Positions 43,026 to 53,754 of a DNA stretch of 64,000 bases are shown here, in pieces. Position 1 is the stretch's first letter. Each line of letters opens with the position of its first letter. A program made the translations under genes and the position numbers. Source of the stretch: Takakia lepidozioides (Eukaryota > Streptophyta > Takakiopsida > Takakiales > Takakiaceae); assembly GCA_030704615.1 (NCBI GenBank), contig CM060733.1:49664001-49728000 (forward strand), written 5' to 3'. The notes beneath the pieces are model-generated. The model made no database searches, was not told the origin of the DNA, and worked only from the letters and a program-made list of their open reading frames with translations.

Positions 43026-45650
43026 TTGAACCATTTGTTCGTCCTAGCAGTACAGCCAGAAAACACTTCTGGAACCTGCAATCAGTTTGCCAATGTGTTG
43101 ATCGACAGACCTGATATTGGTACCTCTGACCACTTCCTGGTTTGGACAGAGCTCAAAAGGTGTTTTCCCAACACCAAGAGATCTGTGAAACGTTCGATTC
43201 GGAAGTGGCGCATAGAAGAATTCCATAATGAGGAGGTCAAGGCTGAGTACGTCCAGGCCTTGCAAGAGGCTCTCCCTCATTTTGTCCAATCGCTCCAAGA
43301 ACTTCAGTCTCGCTCTGACAACGCAAGAAATGAAGTCGAAAGAGCAGTGGACTCTTGGGAGAGTTTCGTTTCCTCCGTGGCTGACAAGATCATTGGGAGG
43401 AAACTAAGTGTCTGCGGTAGAGCTGTTAATTGGTGGACCAATGAGATTAAACTCAAGATAGCTGAGAGACGAGCCCTCTATAAAGAATGCTGCAATTTGA
43501 AAACCAACAGAGAATTGTGGGCGAGGTACTACCAGCTCCGTAAAGATATCAATCGGCTTGTTAGGTCTCAGAAGAAATTACACTGGGACAAGTTATACAG
43601 TGAAATAAACTCAAACCACCATGGTGGTAATGACAAGAAATTCTGGTTGGCCCTTCAACGTTTGTACAAGCCGAAAAACGGTCAGCAAGTACAAGCGCTG
43701 AAGACTACTAAAGGTGCATTGGTGACTTCATCGGTTGACATTGTCAAAACCTTTGAAACTCACTACAGTATCCTTGGCAGAACTTCTAGGTCTAACAGTG
43801 AGGGGTCTTCTGCTGAATGGAGGGACACAGTTGGAAAAACTGTTCCTATGATTCAAAACAGCCCTGATGAACTGGAGTATATTTCAATGGCTTATAACAC
43901 TCCCATTAGTTCTTCTGAGATTGTGGAAGCAATTGAAGTACACGTCTCGAGGTTGATCTGGAGTCTAGAGGTTGTTTCCATGAAGGCCAAGCTGGCTTTC
44001 GGCAAAACAGGGGCTGTGTGGATCATATCTTCACTCTATAAGCCAGATTATCCAGGGAAGGAAAAAAGAAGGGAAACCCACTTATGTTTTTCCCTGGATG
44101 TCAAAAAGGCTTATGACACAGTGTGGAGAGATGGCCTATGGTTCCGCCTCTGGTCTTGTGGGATCAAGGGAAAGATGTGGAGAGTTGTCCACAACTTGTA
44201 TGCTCACACCAAAAGCTGTGTCACTGTTAACGGACAGAAGTCCAACTTCTTTGACATAGACCAAGGTGTAGCTCAAGGATGTACTCTCTCCCCTCTGCTC
44301 TTCAATGTTTTTATCAATCAACTCCTCGAGGATGTGGAAAGTGAGGGATTTGGGTTAAGGGTGGGTGATACCACCATACCAGCCCTTATGTTTGCGGATG
44401 ACTTCGCAGGCATAGGGGAGACTCCAACCAATCTCCAGGAGTTGATTGATTGCGCGAAGAGATACTTTGATCTTTGGGGGCTAGAGGCTAATGTCAGCAA
44501 ATGTGCAGTGGTAGCATTCAACGACAGAGGAGAGGGAGGAAGTGATCTTAAGTGGCAGTGGGGTAGCCAAGAGATCCCGGTCCTCCCTTCCTACACTTAC
44601 CTGGGCGTTGAGTTTTCCTCCAATTGTAATTGGGATGCACATATCCGGAAAGTTGTTCAAACTGGCAAGGGCAAAGCTCTGGGGCTCACTAAATTTTTCC
44701 ACTGCAGAGGGGTCAACTCTGAGGTTAAGAAAACCATGCTTTGTCGCGTTATTAGACCTGCCTTGGAGTACGGATCTGCAATATGGGTTGATAACTCCAA
44801 CCAGGCTAAGTCTCTAGAATCCATTCAAGTGGGGGTGCTTAAGGAGTGTATGTCAGCATGCTCCAAAACAGCCAATGTGGCTGTTCGGGGTGGGTTTGGC
44901 ATTCCGTCCTTAAGCTCCCGACGAGATGAATTCAAGGTCAGATGGTGGGGTCAGCTGCAACATATGCCCAACACCAGATATCCTAAGTTAGTCGACTCTA
45001 TATCTTGGAAACTGGACCGCCCTGTCAAACAGGCTAAGTCCTGGCAGAAGAGAGTAGAAGAGATTCTCAAGGACCTGGACCTGGATCCGCAAGTCTTGAC
45101 CCTGCTGGATAAATCTGACTTAGAGGCTGTAGTGTCCTCAGCCATGTCTGTTGCCATGAGATTGTCTGATGAAAATGAAGTTAGGCAGAAAACTTCCCTG
45201 AACTTGTTTCCAGTCTGTGACATGGGGGAGGACATCTTGGATGACCTCAAGGGTCTACCCACTCTCGGCACTAGACTGAAGACAGTATTCATTTTCTGAT
45301 ACACTGTCCGGGGTTCTCTCACCAAAGAGGCGCTCTCTTCAAATCTATTAATGGAATTGTGCCTGTACCCCTGTTTACCAACTTTGAAAGTCTCGAGGCT
45401 GAGCCAAAAGCCCAGGCCCTCCTGAGGCCTAGTTTTTGGGCAAATCACACACAGCAGATTGATGCTTGTGTGAAGGGATTTCTAGAGGATATCTGGAAAA
45501 CCCGGATTAATTCTATATATGAAGGTAAGTCTTACTACCAACGTCAGCCCCTGACAGAGGTAGGTTTTGTCCCTTTTGTTCCCGCTCAAACTGGGCGCGG
45601 GGTCAATGGCCACAAGGCTATGGCAAACAACGTCTTATGAGTACAATCTT
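43026..45650 (+). mobile_element. Defective LINE (non-LTR retrotransposon), largest copy 9
   Basis: One open frame (43026-45299, 757 codons) plus a 350-bp 3' region ending TTATGAGTACAATCT without poly(A). The frame starts inside the endonuclease (TSDHFLVWTEL) and continues through a reverse transcriptase: motif A SLDVKKAYDTVW, motif B QGVAQGCTLSPLLFN, motif C FADDF, then a thumb/C-terminal region. The early RT motifs are scrambled or missing around 43930-44090, where the frame appears to have shifted and come back. The zinc knuckle seen in copies 1, 6 and 8 has been deleted near 45270, so the frame ends early. The element is 5'-truncated and not autonomous. It sits directly after the BPA1-like fragment; no convincing target duplication was found. 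Confidence 0.9.
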
Positions 45651-46038
45651 TTGTCATGAGGTATCCCTACCTTGTCCACAGGCATCTCTAACTGATGGGT
45701 CAGAGGTATTCAGTTCTCAAGTATGTTATGAGCACCTTTTACTGAATCATGAGAACACTCAGGATCCTGTCACAGCTTATGAATGCGCCTAGTGCAAAAC
45801 GCGCTTCATTCTAAAGCTGCAAACCTTGCGAAAGATCACGAAGTGACTCCTGTTCCAAAATTACTAAAGTACATCATACGACATAAGTAGCTTTTATGAA
45901 AAGTTAATTCTTTTCACTCTAGACTCACAAGCGAGCTTATCAGATCTCTGCAACTGTGCTTACCACATCTCTAGTTTTGCTCTGAAACAACTCATTTGTT
46001 TTTTGCAACATGGTTTTAGACTCTGGATACGGTAACAT

Positions 46039-47553
46039 ATGTATGCATTGCTTCAAACAATATTGTGGACACAAGTTGACAAAGAAGCATTGCAAGCTCA
46101 CTCGAGAAGCGTTTGGCACTTGAAGAGAACTCTTAAAGCTTTGAATCAATGTTCTGGAAACTATACCACACTTTTGACTCAAGATCTCTTTAATTTTGCC
46201 CAGGTTTGCCTTGTTCAACAAGTGTGGCCACCCCCTAACGATGATCGGGAAACCACCCTGGATGTCATCTTTTTCCATGGATTCCAGTTTGGAAAGGAAA
46301 GCAGTGTTTCACAGCACACATGGGTGCATCGTGACAATCATGAACTCTCCTGGCCAGTGAAGTGGCTGCCAGAAGACCTGGAAGGAACAGTGCGTGTTCT
46401 ACTCGTATCTCATGGTGCAGATGTTAGACATTCCAACATCCAAGCTATTGACGACTTTGGCAGGAGGTTGCAGCAAAGCTTAGTCAGGTACCTTGCTGGA
46501 ATGTGAAGGCAGATTCGGAGCCTAGCTCCTAGTCCTCGATCTTATCCACCTAGATGTTGAAAGGAAATGGTGAGGGTTAGCTGTTCAGAACAGGATCTGG
46601 AAATGTCTATGCACATTTTGGTGTCCAAGATCAAAATCTGATATTGCTTGATTCCTGTTCATGTGCAGTTCATCTCGTTCCAGTTTTGGATGGCAAAAAC
46701 CAATTGTGCTTGTTGGCCATGGCTACGGAGGTTTGGCTGTGAAGAGCTTAGTGGTACATACTGCAAGGACTGAAACCTTGCCATGTGCGAATGAACTGGT
46801 CAAGGAGGCTGCTGAGAATGCAAAAGCATTCTTATCAAATCTCCGAGGCATTGCATACTATGCTGTTCCCCATTCCGCAATGAACTGGGGAAGTTTTGGT
46901 AAATTGGAGCCCTCAGGAAATATACAACACGACCTGATTGAGCGTTTATCAACAGAATTTGAGGGAGTTATTTGTAGACTTCAAATCCACATCTTGGCTT
47001 TCGGAGAGGGCAAACCAACACAAAATTGGGTACGTTCTCTGGAGTTTTTCATAATGACAAACCAAGAAATGCTGCAGAGTATTGGTACTAATAAAATTTA
47101 CTAATTGGATAGGATCATGATGGAAGGCATTTTATGCTAGGTGTCAAGTAGTGCAGTATTTTAGGGTTAGCTAGGTGTACGTGCTGCTTCAACATTAACA
47201 CTGACTGGAGAATTTTTCCCTTCTGAGAGGTTGAATTGCTTACTTTCCATCACATGTGGAGAACACAGACCTATGGTAAACCTCCCTGCACAAGCAATGA
47301 TGCACAGTGCAACGATGCCGTGCAGATGAATCAGAAGCTGAATTGTGTCATCTATGGTCTTAAGTGGTTTAGATATCTGGCTGCCTTTTATATAACAACT
47401 CTTTGAGGTTCAAGAAAGTGTTACTACTCCAGTGGTTGAAAAGATGAATTTTCTATCTCGTAGGGTTGGATTGTGCCGTATGAGTCTGCCATAAGCTTAT
47501 CTGGCTGTAACAATTACAAAGTGGAGGAGTCGGATCATCTGGATATCACGTGA
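46039..47553 (+). pseudogene. SERAC1-like alpha/beta hydrolase, partial and probably dead
   Basis: Exons 46204-46487 (frame open back to 46039), 46669-47029 and 47464-47553 join in phase. The reading shows LDVIFFHGFQFG (oxyanion HG), WPVKWLPEDLEG, DDFGRRLQQSL, PIVLVGHGYGGLAVKSLVVH, NLRGIAYYAVPHSAMNWGSF, AFGEGKPTQNW, IVPYESAISLSG and VEESDHLDI, the layout of SERAC1-type hydrolases. Two oddities argue against activity: the nucleophile position of GxSxGG is Gly (GHGYGG), and a TGA at 47551-47553 interrupts a frame that continues with family-like residues (PPSRKHIIYDKLLMLLKICQ). The usual N-terminal region is not found between the LINE and 46039. A short living hydrolase-like gene cannot be ruled out. 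Confidence 0.65.
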
Positions 47554-47961
47554 CCTCCTTCCAGAAAACATATCATATATGACAAATTGTTGATGCTGCT
47601 GAAGATTTGCCAAAAACCACCGGTACGTCCTCATGTCAGTAGTGGACATTTTATCTCCTCGCCATATTTGTCCCTCACTTGTGTTATCATTAATGTGTCC
47701 CTGTATTCCACCGATGTAATCTGGATTTTGCAGCATAGTGATGACTAATGCGCAACACCTTCCACTGAGCTCTAGGTGAGCAATATCTTCCTTATGCTAC
47801 AGGCTATCCTGCTGCAATCAATCTTGCAATCTGACCTTGTGAAATGTGTCCTACAACGTCTCTTCTCAGCTTTAGTGCCCATGGTTTTTTGTAGATTGTG
47901 TTCTTAGCATATTTGCATATTGTGCATATGTTCTAATTTTTATCTGGTCACTGGAGTGCAG

Positions 47962-49900
47962 GGTGATGTGAACTTTGCTCTAATGATCTCTCAACTTGAA
48001 GGAGGGTGCCCAGAGGACTACAACAACATAACTGAGTTGTTCCTCGAGGTATGAATCAATGGATGATGACCATAAGTATATTCTATTCACTAATCTTCAC
48101 CGGAACTTGAGGCTTAAAAGTGGAACCTATTGATCCGGAGTTTGTGTTTTGCAGCGCATGATGATCAGGGAGGCAATTGCTTTTCTTCTGGATGTTTTGA
48201 AGCCTAACCTTCCAGAGCATGCCATGCTTCAAACTAAGGTAGAGTCAGCTCTGACTCTTACAATGTGCAGTGCAGATGGACTTGCAACCTGTAACCTGCA
48301 ACCTGCAACCTGTGACCGCTCTGTTGGTTTCCTGTTCTTTCCCCTTGCTATGGTGTGCATCTTGATTATCCTTCTATGACCTTGTTACTAGTCCCCCCCC
48401 ACTTTACATAGCTACCTTGCACGTACTTAGTACTTACCTGTAGATATGATCGACAAGGTCATGTCAATCCACTGGACAATGCGGCTGACATGTGTAAATG
48501 AATGTTGTTGGTTATGCAGGTCTTGAAGATCAGTCTGGTCGCGTCCCCCAGCATAGCTGATTCAATTTTGGCAAAGGGCATGTTCAGCCATTATGACCGT
48601 CCTCAAATTGCTGAGCTCTGTCAGAAAGCTGGTCTTTACATGCATGCCCTTCAGGTCTTATTTCTGCTTTTGCACTCTTGCAGTTCTCTGCTCATCATAC
48701 TTCAATCTGTTAATTTTGTTGATCTACACTGGTGCGTCTTGACTCAGGGCCGGAATATACTTTCCATTAGGCCTGAGTGCACCTGCTCTTGAGGAACAGG
48801 AAATATCCTGAATACACTGACTGAAAGCGGAGACCTGCTATCGGGAGGATGCATACATCATCCTTGCCCTGGAGGTCAAACAGTCACTTTTATGTCCATG
48901 CAAATAAAGTTTCTAATGATCCTTTCTTGTGCAGTTGAACCCAGAAAATGCGCCTTTGGTGGTTGGGCAATTGCTGGATGATTGCCGCCCTGAGGATTTC
49001 ATCAAGGACTTTATCTTGTCTGTCCACTCTCTACTGCCAGTGGAGGCACTGGTTGACGAATGCGAGAAGAGGTAATAAATTGTCCGGATCTTTATGTCAT
49101 TATTAATCTGTTTGTTTTCTCCCCACATGATGTCTATGTCACAGTCAATTCTCAGGTTATGCGCAAGATGAAAATGTATGGAAAGAGGGCACATTACTGA
49201 CTTTTTAATTCCATGTGGAAGCTGTCTGTTGTCTCAGGATGAATCAAACTAACAGTTTGATGGGTTGGACAGGAACCAGTTGGGATTGCTGACTCAGGTC
49301 TTAGAGCATCTTGTGAGTGAAGGGAGCGAAGGAGTGCATGCACATAATGCATTGGGGAAGATCATTGTTGATACAAACGAAGATCCAGAGCTCTTTCTGA
49401 CCAGAAACCATTACTATGACTCTAAGGTCATTGGTAAATATTGTGAGACAAAGGATTGCACACTTGAAGTAATTGCATATAGACGTGGTCAATGTGATGA
49501 TGAGCTTGTTGATGTCACCAACAAGCACACGCTCTTCAAGATTCAGGCCAGGTACATCCCAACTCTATCTCCCGTCATTTGTGATTTTGTCTTGTGTTTT
49601 GTGTGATGTCTTAGAAAAGATAAAGAAATTACCTGACTACATCTTGTTGGCGCTTCTTAGGTATGTGGTGGAGCGCATGGATCCTGGCCTGTGGAAAAAG
49701 GTTATGCACCCAGAGTATCCAGAATACAGGAAGCAGCTTACTCTTGAGGTGTTGTCTATTGTTCTACCAGAGAGCAAGAACCGAGAGCAGGTGTTAGCCC
49801 TGTTAGCCACTTTGAAGGCACACTTGCCCCATGAGTTAGTTGAGCTTTTATAGTCAAGAATGTTTTTCAAAACTCTGCCTTGAGTGGTAATCACCTCTAA
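47962..49900 (+). pseudogene. Clathrin heavy chain fragment
   Basis: Exons with good splice sites: 47962-48048, 48155-48238, 48520-48654, 48935-49071, 49273-49551 and 49661-49853. They encode parts of the clathrin heavy chain leg: [117 protein letters not shown] and ARYVVERMD. Both ends of the 1700-residue protein are missing. About 150 residues that should lie between the exons ending 48654 and starting 48935 are absent, and the gap of 280 bp holds none of them. After HELVELL a TAG appears, and the expected QNSA-SGN block resumes in another frame (49856-49891), showing a small indel. LINE copy 10 follows. Confidence 0.88.
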
Positions 49901-49919
49901 AATACTCTTTCTCACCATC

Positions 49920-49987
49920 TTTCCGCTCAAACTGGGCGCGGGGTCAATGGCCACAAGGCTACGGCAAACAACATCTTATGAGTACAT
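49920..49987 (+). mobile_element. 68-bp LINE 3' copy 10 with target-site duplications
   Basis: Only the LINE terminus, from TTCCGCTCAAACTGGGCG to TGAGTACAT. It is flanked by identical 14-bp repeats TCTTTCTCACCATC at 49906-49919 and 49988-50001. It sits at the broken end of the clathrin fragment. Confidence 0.92.
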
Positions 49988-50034
49988 TCTTTCTCACCAT
50001 CAATTACAGTGGTGGCATCGAACGACCATTGGAA

Positions 50035-50515
50035 GGGAGGTGGGGATCTCAAATGGAAACGGGGGAAGGAAGAGAGGCCCTGTGTCCCTTTCTACACTGT
50101 CCCTCCCTTCTGAAGTCAAAAGGACCATGCTTTGCTATGTGATTAGGCCTGCTTTGGAGTACGCATCAGCCGTTCGAGTTGACAACTCCAACCATGCCAA
50201 GTCCAGGAATGCATCCAGGTTGGGGCGCTCTAAGAGTATATATTAGCATGCTCCAGAACAGCTATGTGGCTGTTCCGGTGTAGTTTGGCATACTTCCTTT
50301 GAGCTCTCCACGGGATGGGTTCAAGGTCAGATGGTGGGGTTGGTGGAACAGAATGCCTAACACCAGACACCTAAGATAATCAACTCTCTTTCTCGGAAAC
50401 AAGACTACTATTAAACAGGTAGAAGCGGTTTTTAAGGGTCTGGATATCAGCTAAAGCCACACCACTGTCACAAAGGTAGTTTCTGTTCCCTTTTGTTGTG
50501 CCAACCAGGGCTTTC
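50035..50515 (+). mobile_element. Internally deleted LINE fragment, copy 11
   Basis: Matches the later RT/C-terminal part of the main LINE (44525-45010), with about 100 bp missing after 50100, stops and small indels. Recognisable pieces read VIRPALEYASAVRVDNSN and RWWG. The end near 50470-50515 resembles the 3' region (AAGGTAGTTTCTGTTCCCTT). Confidence 0.8.
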
Positions 50516-51604
50516 ATAAATTCGACCTGATCCCAGATTTCTTCATTCTCTGAATGGAGGATAGAAGTAATCTGGAAGTCCGGTCCCAAGGGTGCTGGCA
50601 CATTGGAGTGAGCGATTTGAGGCTATTGGGCTCTCAAGTCAGCTTCAGAGGCAGCTTCACACTAATTTCTATTACCTCGTGGCACAAATGGTCATGATGC
50701 AAATTGCAACCTGGTTTGTTGTAGTGGGAGCCATTCATTCTACAGCTCATATGCATGGGGAGGGTTAATACGCCAGACTAAAGCCCAATAAATGCCCGGA
50801 GATTAGATTATTCCGAAATTTGACGTGGCAGAAGGGTATAACCGTTTACCCATGCATATGTTCACTCAACTGTGTTCCTGATTTTGCGCACGGTGTGTAG
50901 GAGGAGGGGAACAGAGGGAGTTAGGGTTTAAGGATAAATCGCTCCCTTGGTCTGGATGCGGAGTGTTAATAAGTGAACGTGTACATTTACCACCTAGTGT
51001 GAACGGGTATTGGGTCGAGTAGTAGAGGGTTGGGTAATATTTTTGACCCGGGGCTAGAGGGAGGGTAAAGGTGACAACAGTAAACCATATTAAGGTAGAA
51101 ACATCTAAAATGGAGCGGGTACCCAAACCGGACCCCTAGAAAAATACATAGAACTAACCACATGCGATCTTTAAAAGGTGATTTGACCACAAGTGGTCCA
51201 AATTAGGTCATATGGTGGGTCACAATGAAACTCCAATGAACCCTTTTAACTCATACAAGCTCATGATGACATCACTTAATGGACAAGTTAATAAACACCG
51301 GCGCGCACTTTGAGAGCATTATCAAGTCCAGACAGGAAGAATGAATCTTAACAAGTAGGAGAGGGGATCACATTCCGTGATCAACGATCCCAATTGAGTT
51401 TCACCTCGATCAACAATCAGGATTGAGTTTAATCCAAACTCAATCTTCACACACCAAGTTCATATGAACTGCTGGCCAGGTCGATAGTCTCTGCATATAC
51501 TGACTAACCAACAGAATTGCATCCTGGTAGAGGTACATTCCAAAGAGGTAAGCACTGAAGGGAGTCAGGAACATTGATGTACTTCAAAAGTCGAACCGAG
51601 ATTT
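50516..51604. other. Region between LINE fragment and mitochondrial insertion
   Basis: No gene or known repeat was recognised. A small perfect hairpin (GATTGAGTTT / AAACTCAATC) lies at about 51421-51445. Confidence 0.4.
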
Positions 51605-51676
51605 GGGTATAGCAGGATTTGAACCTGCGACCATTAAGTTAAAAGCCTAATGCTCTACCAACTAAGCTATACACCC
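51605..51676 (-). tRNA. trnK-UUU: Mitochondrial-type tRNA-Lys (UUU) in nuclear DNA
   Basis: Reads on the minus strand as a 72-nt tRNA with a 7-bp acceptor stem (GGGTGTA with TATACCC, one G-U), a D arm with AGTTGGTAGA, anticodon loop CTTTTAA giving UUU for Lys, and T arm GCAGGTTCAAATCCTGC. This is the plant mitochondrial trnK type, not the nuclear type. It adjoins rps4 remains, so it belongs to a mitochondrial insertion and probably is not transcribed as such. Confidence 0.88.
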
Positions 51677-51749
51677 AAAGAGTCTTGATTATGAGGCCGG
51701 ACATCCATTATTATGTAATTGTAATTGGGCGAAAAAATCGTGAAAAAAA

Positions 51750-52232
51750 CAAAAAAAAATAACCTGAAATGCGAGCCGTGAACAGCCGAGCGTATCCAAG
51801 GCGTAGCGAAAAAGAAATATATTATTCTTTTTTGCAGCAAGAAATCACCGTTGGATACTTTAAAACCAGGAATATTGACCATTTCATAATTGACACAAAT
51901 CTCTTTATGACTTATTAGCTGCCTTGCTTGAAAAATAGTTGAACGAGAATTAGGACGAACCGGAATAACGTCCAATCTTTTTTCTATATCAAATAACAAA
52001 CTGTTTTTTTTATCTAGATAAGTGTGTGTTTTAGACCTTTGCCTCTTTCTAATGGGTAAATTTCCATAAAAAAGGGACAACTTTTGTATAGTTTGTAATT
52101 GTTTGGAAAAGTCAGATTGTTTTTTATTTGTTTTTCTTCGAAGCTTCAAAATAATGGCTTTTTGTCTTTGAGTAAGTTTTTTAGTCTGCAAAACATTTTC
52201 TGAAATTCGACGACAATTTTTAAATCATGTGG
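51750..52232 (-). pseudogene. rps4: Mitochondrial rps4 copy in the nucleus
   Basis: On the minus strand the frame reads FKNCRRISENVLQTKKLTQR, then LSLFYGNLPIRKRQRSKTHT, DKKNSLLFDIEKRLDV, FQARQLISHKEICVNYEMVN and IPGFKVSNGD, the mitochondrial small-subunit protein S4. In the stretch after RLDVI, four codons (Pro, Pro, Ser, Arg) stand where I recall Leu, Leu, Phe and Cys, each difference being explicable by C-to-U RNA editing. The C-terminal end after SNGD does not match and runs towards trnK. A TGA lies just before FKNCRR. As nuclear DNA it would not be edited, so it is very likely non-functional. Confidence 0.87.
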
Positions 52233-52249
52233 TTGGAACACAAAGGAAG

Positions 52250-52870
52250 GCTCGAAGATGTGTTCTATTTACACAATCTCCACTGGTGTAGCCAGTAGAG
52301 CGGAGAGACCCTCTGCCTTCTCGTCTCTCGACTCCAATCCGGTGTTCTTCTCCCCGGATGGTTTGATAGAACCTAAGTCCTAAAGAATAGACTCGACAAG
52401 TTCGATCCTTCGGCCTGCGGCTCTTTTTCGTAAAGCCAAAAGCTTCCGCCCCCCAAGCACTCGAATCTTCGAAAGCCAGAGGTACGACTGGAATTTCCGT
52501 GTGGCAGGACTTGCCCGGTCTGAACCCGTGCGAGTCCTCCGAGAATGTTGGTTCGTATTATATTCTTTCTAGGACCGCTCTGATGGCTTCTTTTATTACG
52601 TGGTACCTGGGGCTGATCACCGTAAGCGGTCTCGTCTTCCCAGTTTTTCTGGTTTCGGGATGTTGACTCGTCCCGCGGGTTCGAATGGATAATATGTCCC
52701 CGCGTGCAGTTGTTCTGCGGTGTGCTCGAACCATCTCCAGTTGATGCCCTCCAGGGGGTAAACAAGGCCACACAAGTTGCGCTTCTAAAGCCTCAACCTA
52801 CGATTTGTACTGCAGCCATTCAGAGAGCCACGGTTTCAACTACTTGATTAGCCAAGGACTCACTCAGAAT
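52250..52870 (-). pseudogene. Decayed mitochondrial group II intron maturase/RT
   Basis: On the minus strand the reading GINWRWFEHTAEQLHAGTYY, then PAGRVNIPKP is followed, after a frame change near 52640-52652, by TGKTRPLTVISPRYHVIKEA, IRAVLERI, a TAA at 52558-52560, and then YEPTFSEDSHGFRPGKSCHT. This is the start of the reverse transcriptase of group II intron-encoded proteins (RxxxIPKP, RPL, GFRPG). Beyond HGFRPG the frame continues to a stop near 52269 with no further motifs. It is a mitochondrial intron ORF with at least one frameshift and one stop. Confidence 0.8.
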
Positions 52871-52990
52871 AGGAAGTCTGAGGCCCGAAGTCAAAATATC
52901 TATGTATAGCTCACATGAAAAGGCCGAAGGTCCTTTCACGGACTTTCGTCTTCCTCAGATAGGGGAGGGGAGACCCTTATTAGTATCAGC

Positions 52991-53754
52991 TGTTTTCTAG
53001 AGGGCAGCACCTCAATGCAGAGTTTCTTTGACAAGAACAAGATGGCAACTCTGGAATCACTAACTTCAATGAACTTGACTGCCAATTTAACACAGGAGAA
53101 TAGCTGAGGTGCGATTTGCAGATAGCACTTTACAATAACTGGCCCGCATTCAACAGATCCAACGCCAACAGATCAGCAAGACTTAGGGCCACTTCATTCA
53201 ATGCTGAACAAGAGGCCATTGCACAATTACACTTCATACTCTTTTCAAAATCTTCAGAATTATTTACAATGGGTACACTCAGATTTGAAGAAAGACAATT
53301 CATCTAACAGTATAACAGGGAAGTCACAGTTTGTCCAGATCACTGCACAAGAGTCTCGATTAACAGGAATTTGCAACATCCCCAGATCGTCCATCTGCCT
53401 TGCCTACTATGTTACCTCAACCACAGTATCGTGAAGACAATGCAGCCACCGCTAGATTTCGTTAACTATCAAGGGAGTAAGCCCCTTCATCAGCTGTGAT
53501 ACCTAAACTCAGTATTTCAAATAAGATCACCCACTCCTCGAGCATAATCTCTACAAAACAATTTTGTATGATGGATGCACACTGCCATTACCATCTCACA
53601 TTCGGAAAAGCATCCTGAAATCTCTAAGACTGCTGCACTGAATCTCCTCCATTCTGTCACACCTGTTGAGTACTCTGGCAAGCTAAACTGATAACTGGCA
53701 GGGTCACTTCAACAGAACGAAAGACCACCAGTCTGAACCACACCAATGTAACTC
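52991..53754. other. ARABIDILLO 3' flank
   Basis: Holds the 3' UTR of the gene that ends at 53755 on the minus strand. No other gene or repeat was recognised. Confidence 0.5.

Larger units (their letters stand above)
51605..52990 (-). other. Nuclear mitochondrial DNA insertion (NUMT)
   Basis: trnK, rps4 and a group II intron ORF lie side by side on the minus strand and have mitochondrial character and base use unlike the flanks. The edges are approximate: the left one is at or before the trnK end, the right one somewhere after the GC-rich intron-like stretch at 52930-52990. The insertion is downstream of the ARABIDILLO gene. Confidence 0.82.

Noticed and set aside
50866-51190. Minus-strand frames with Pro-rich and hydrophobic stretches
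   Set aside because: Overlapping frames without family features in an intergenic region.
40945-51604. Helitron termini bounding the gene-fragment cluster
   Set aside because: No paired 5' TC end and 3' hairpin-CTRR end could be found convincingly, so no element boundaries are claimed.
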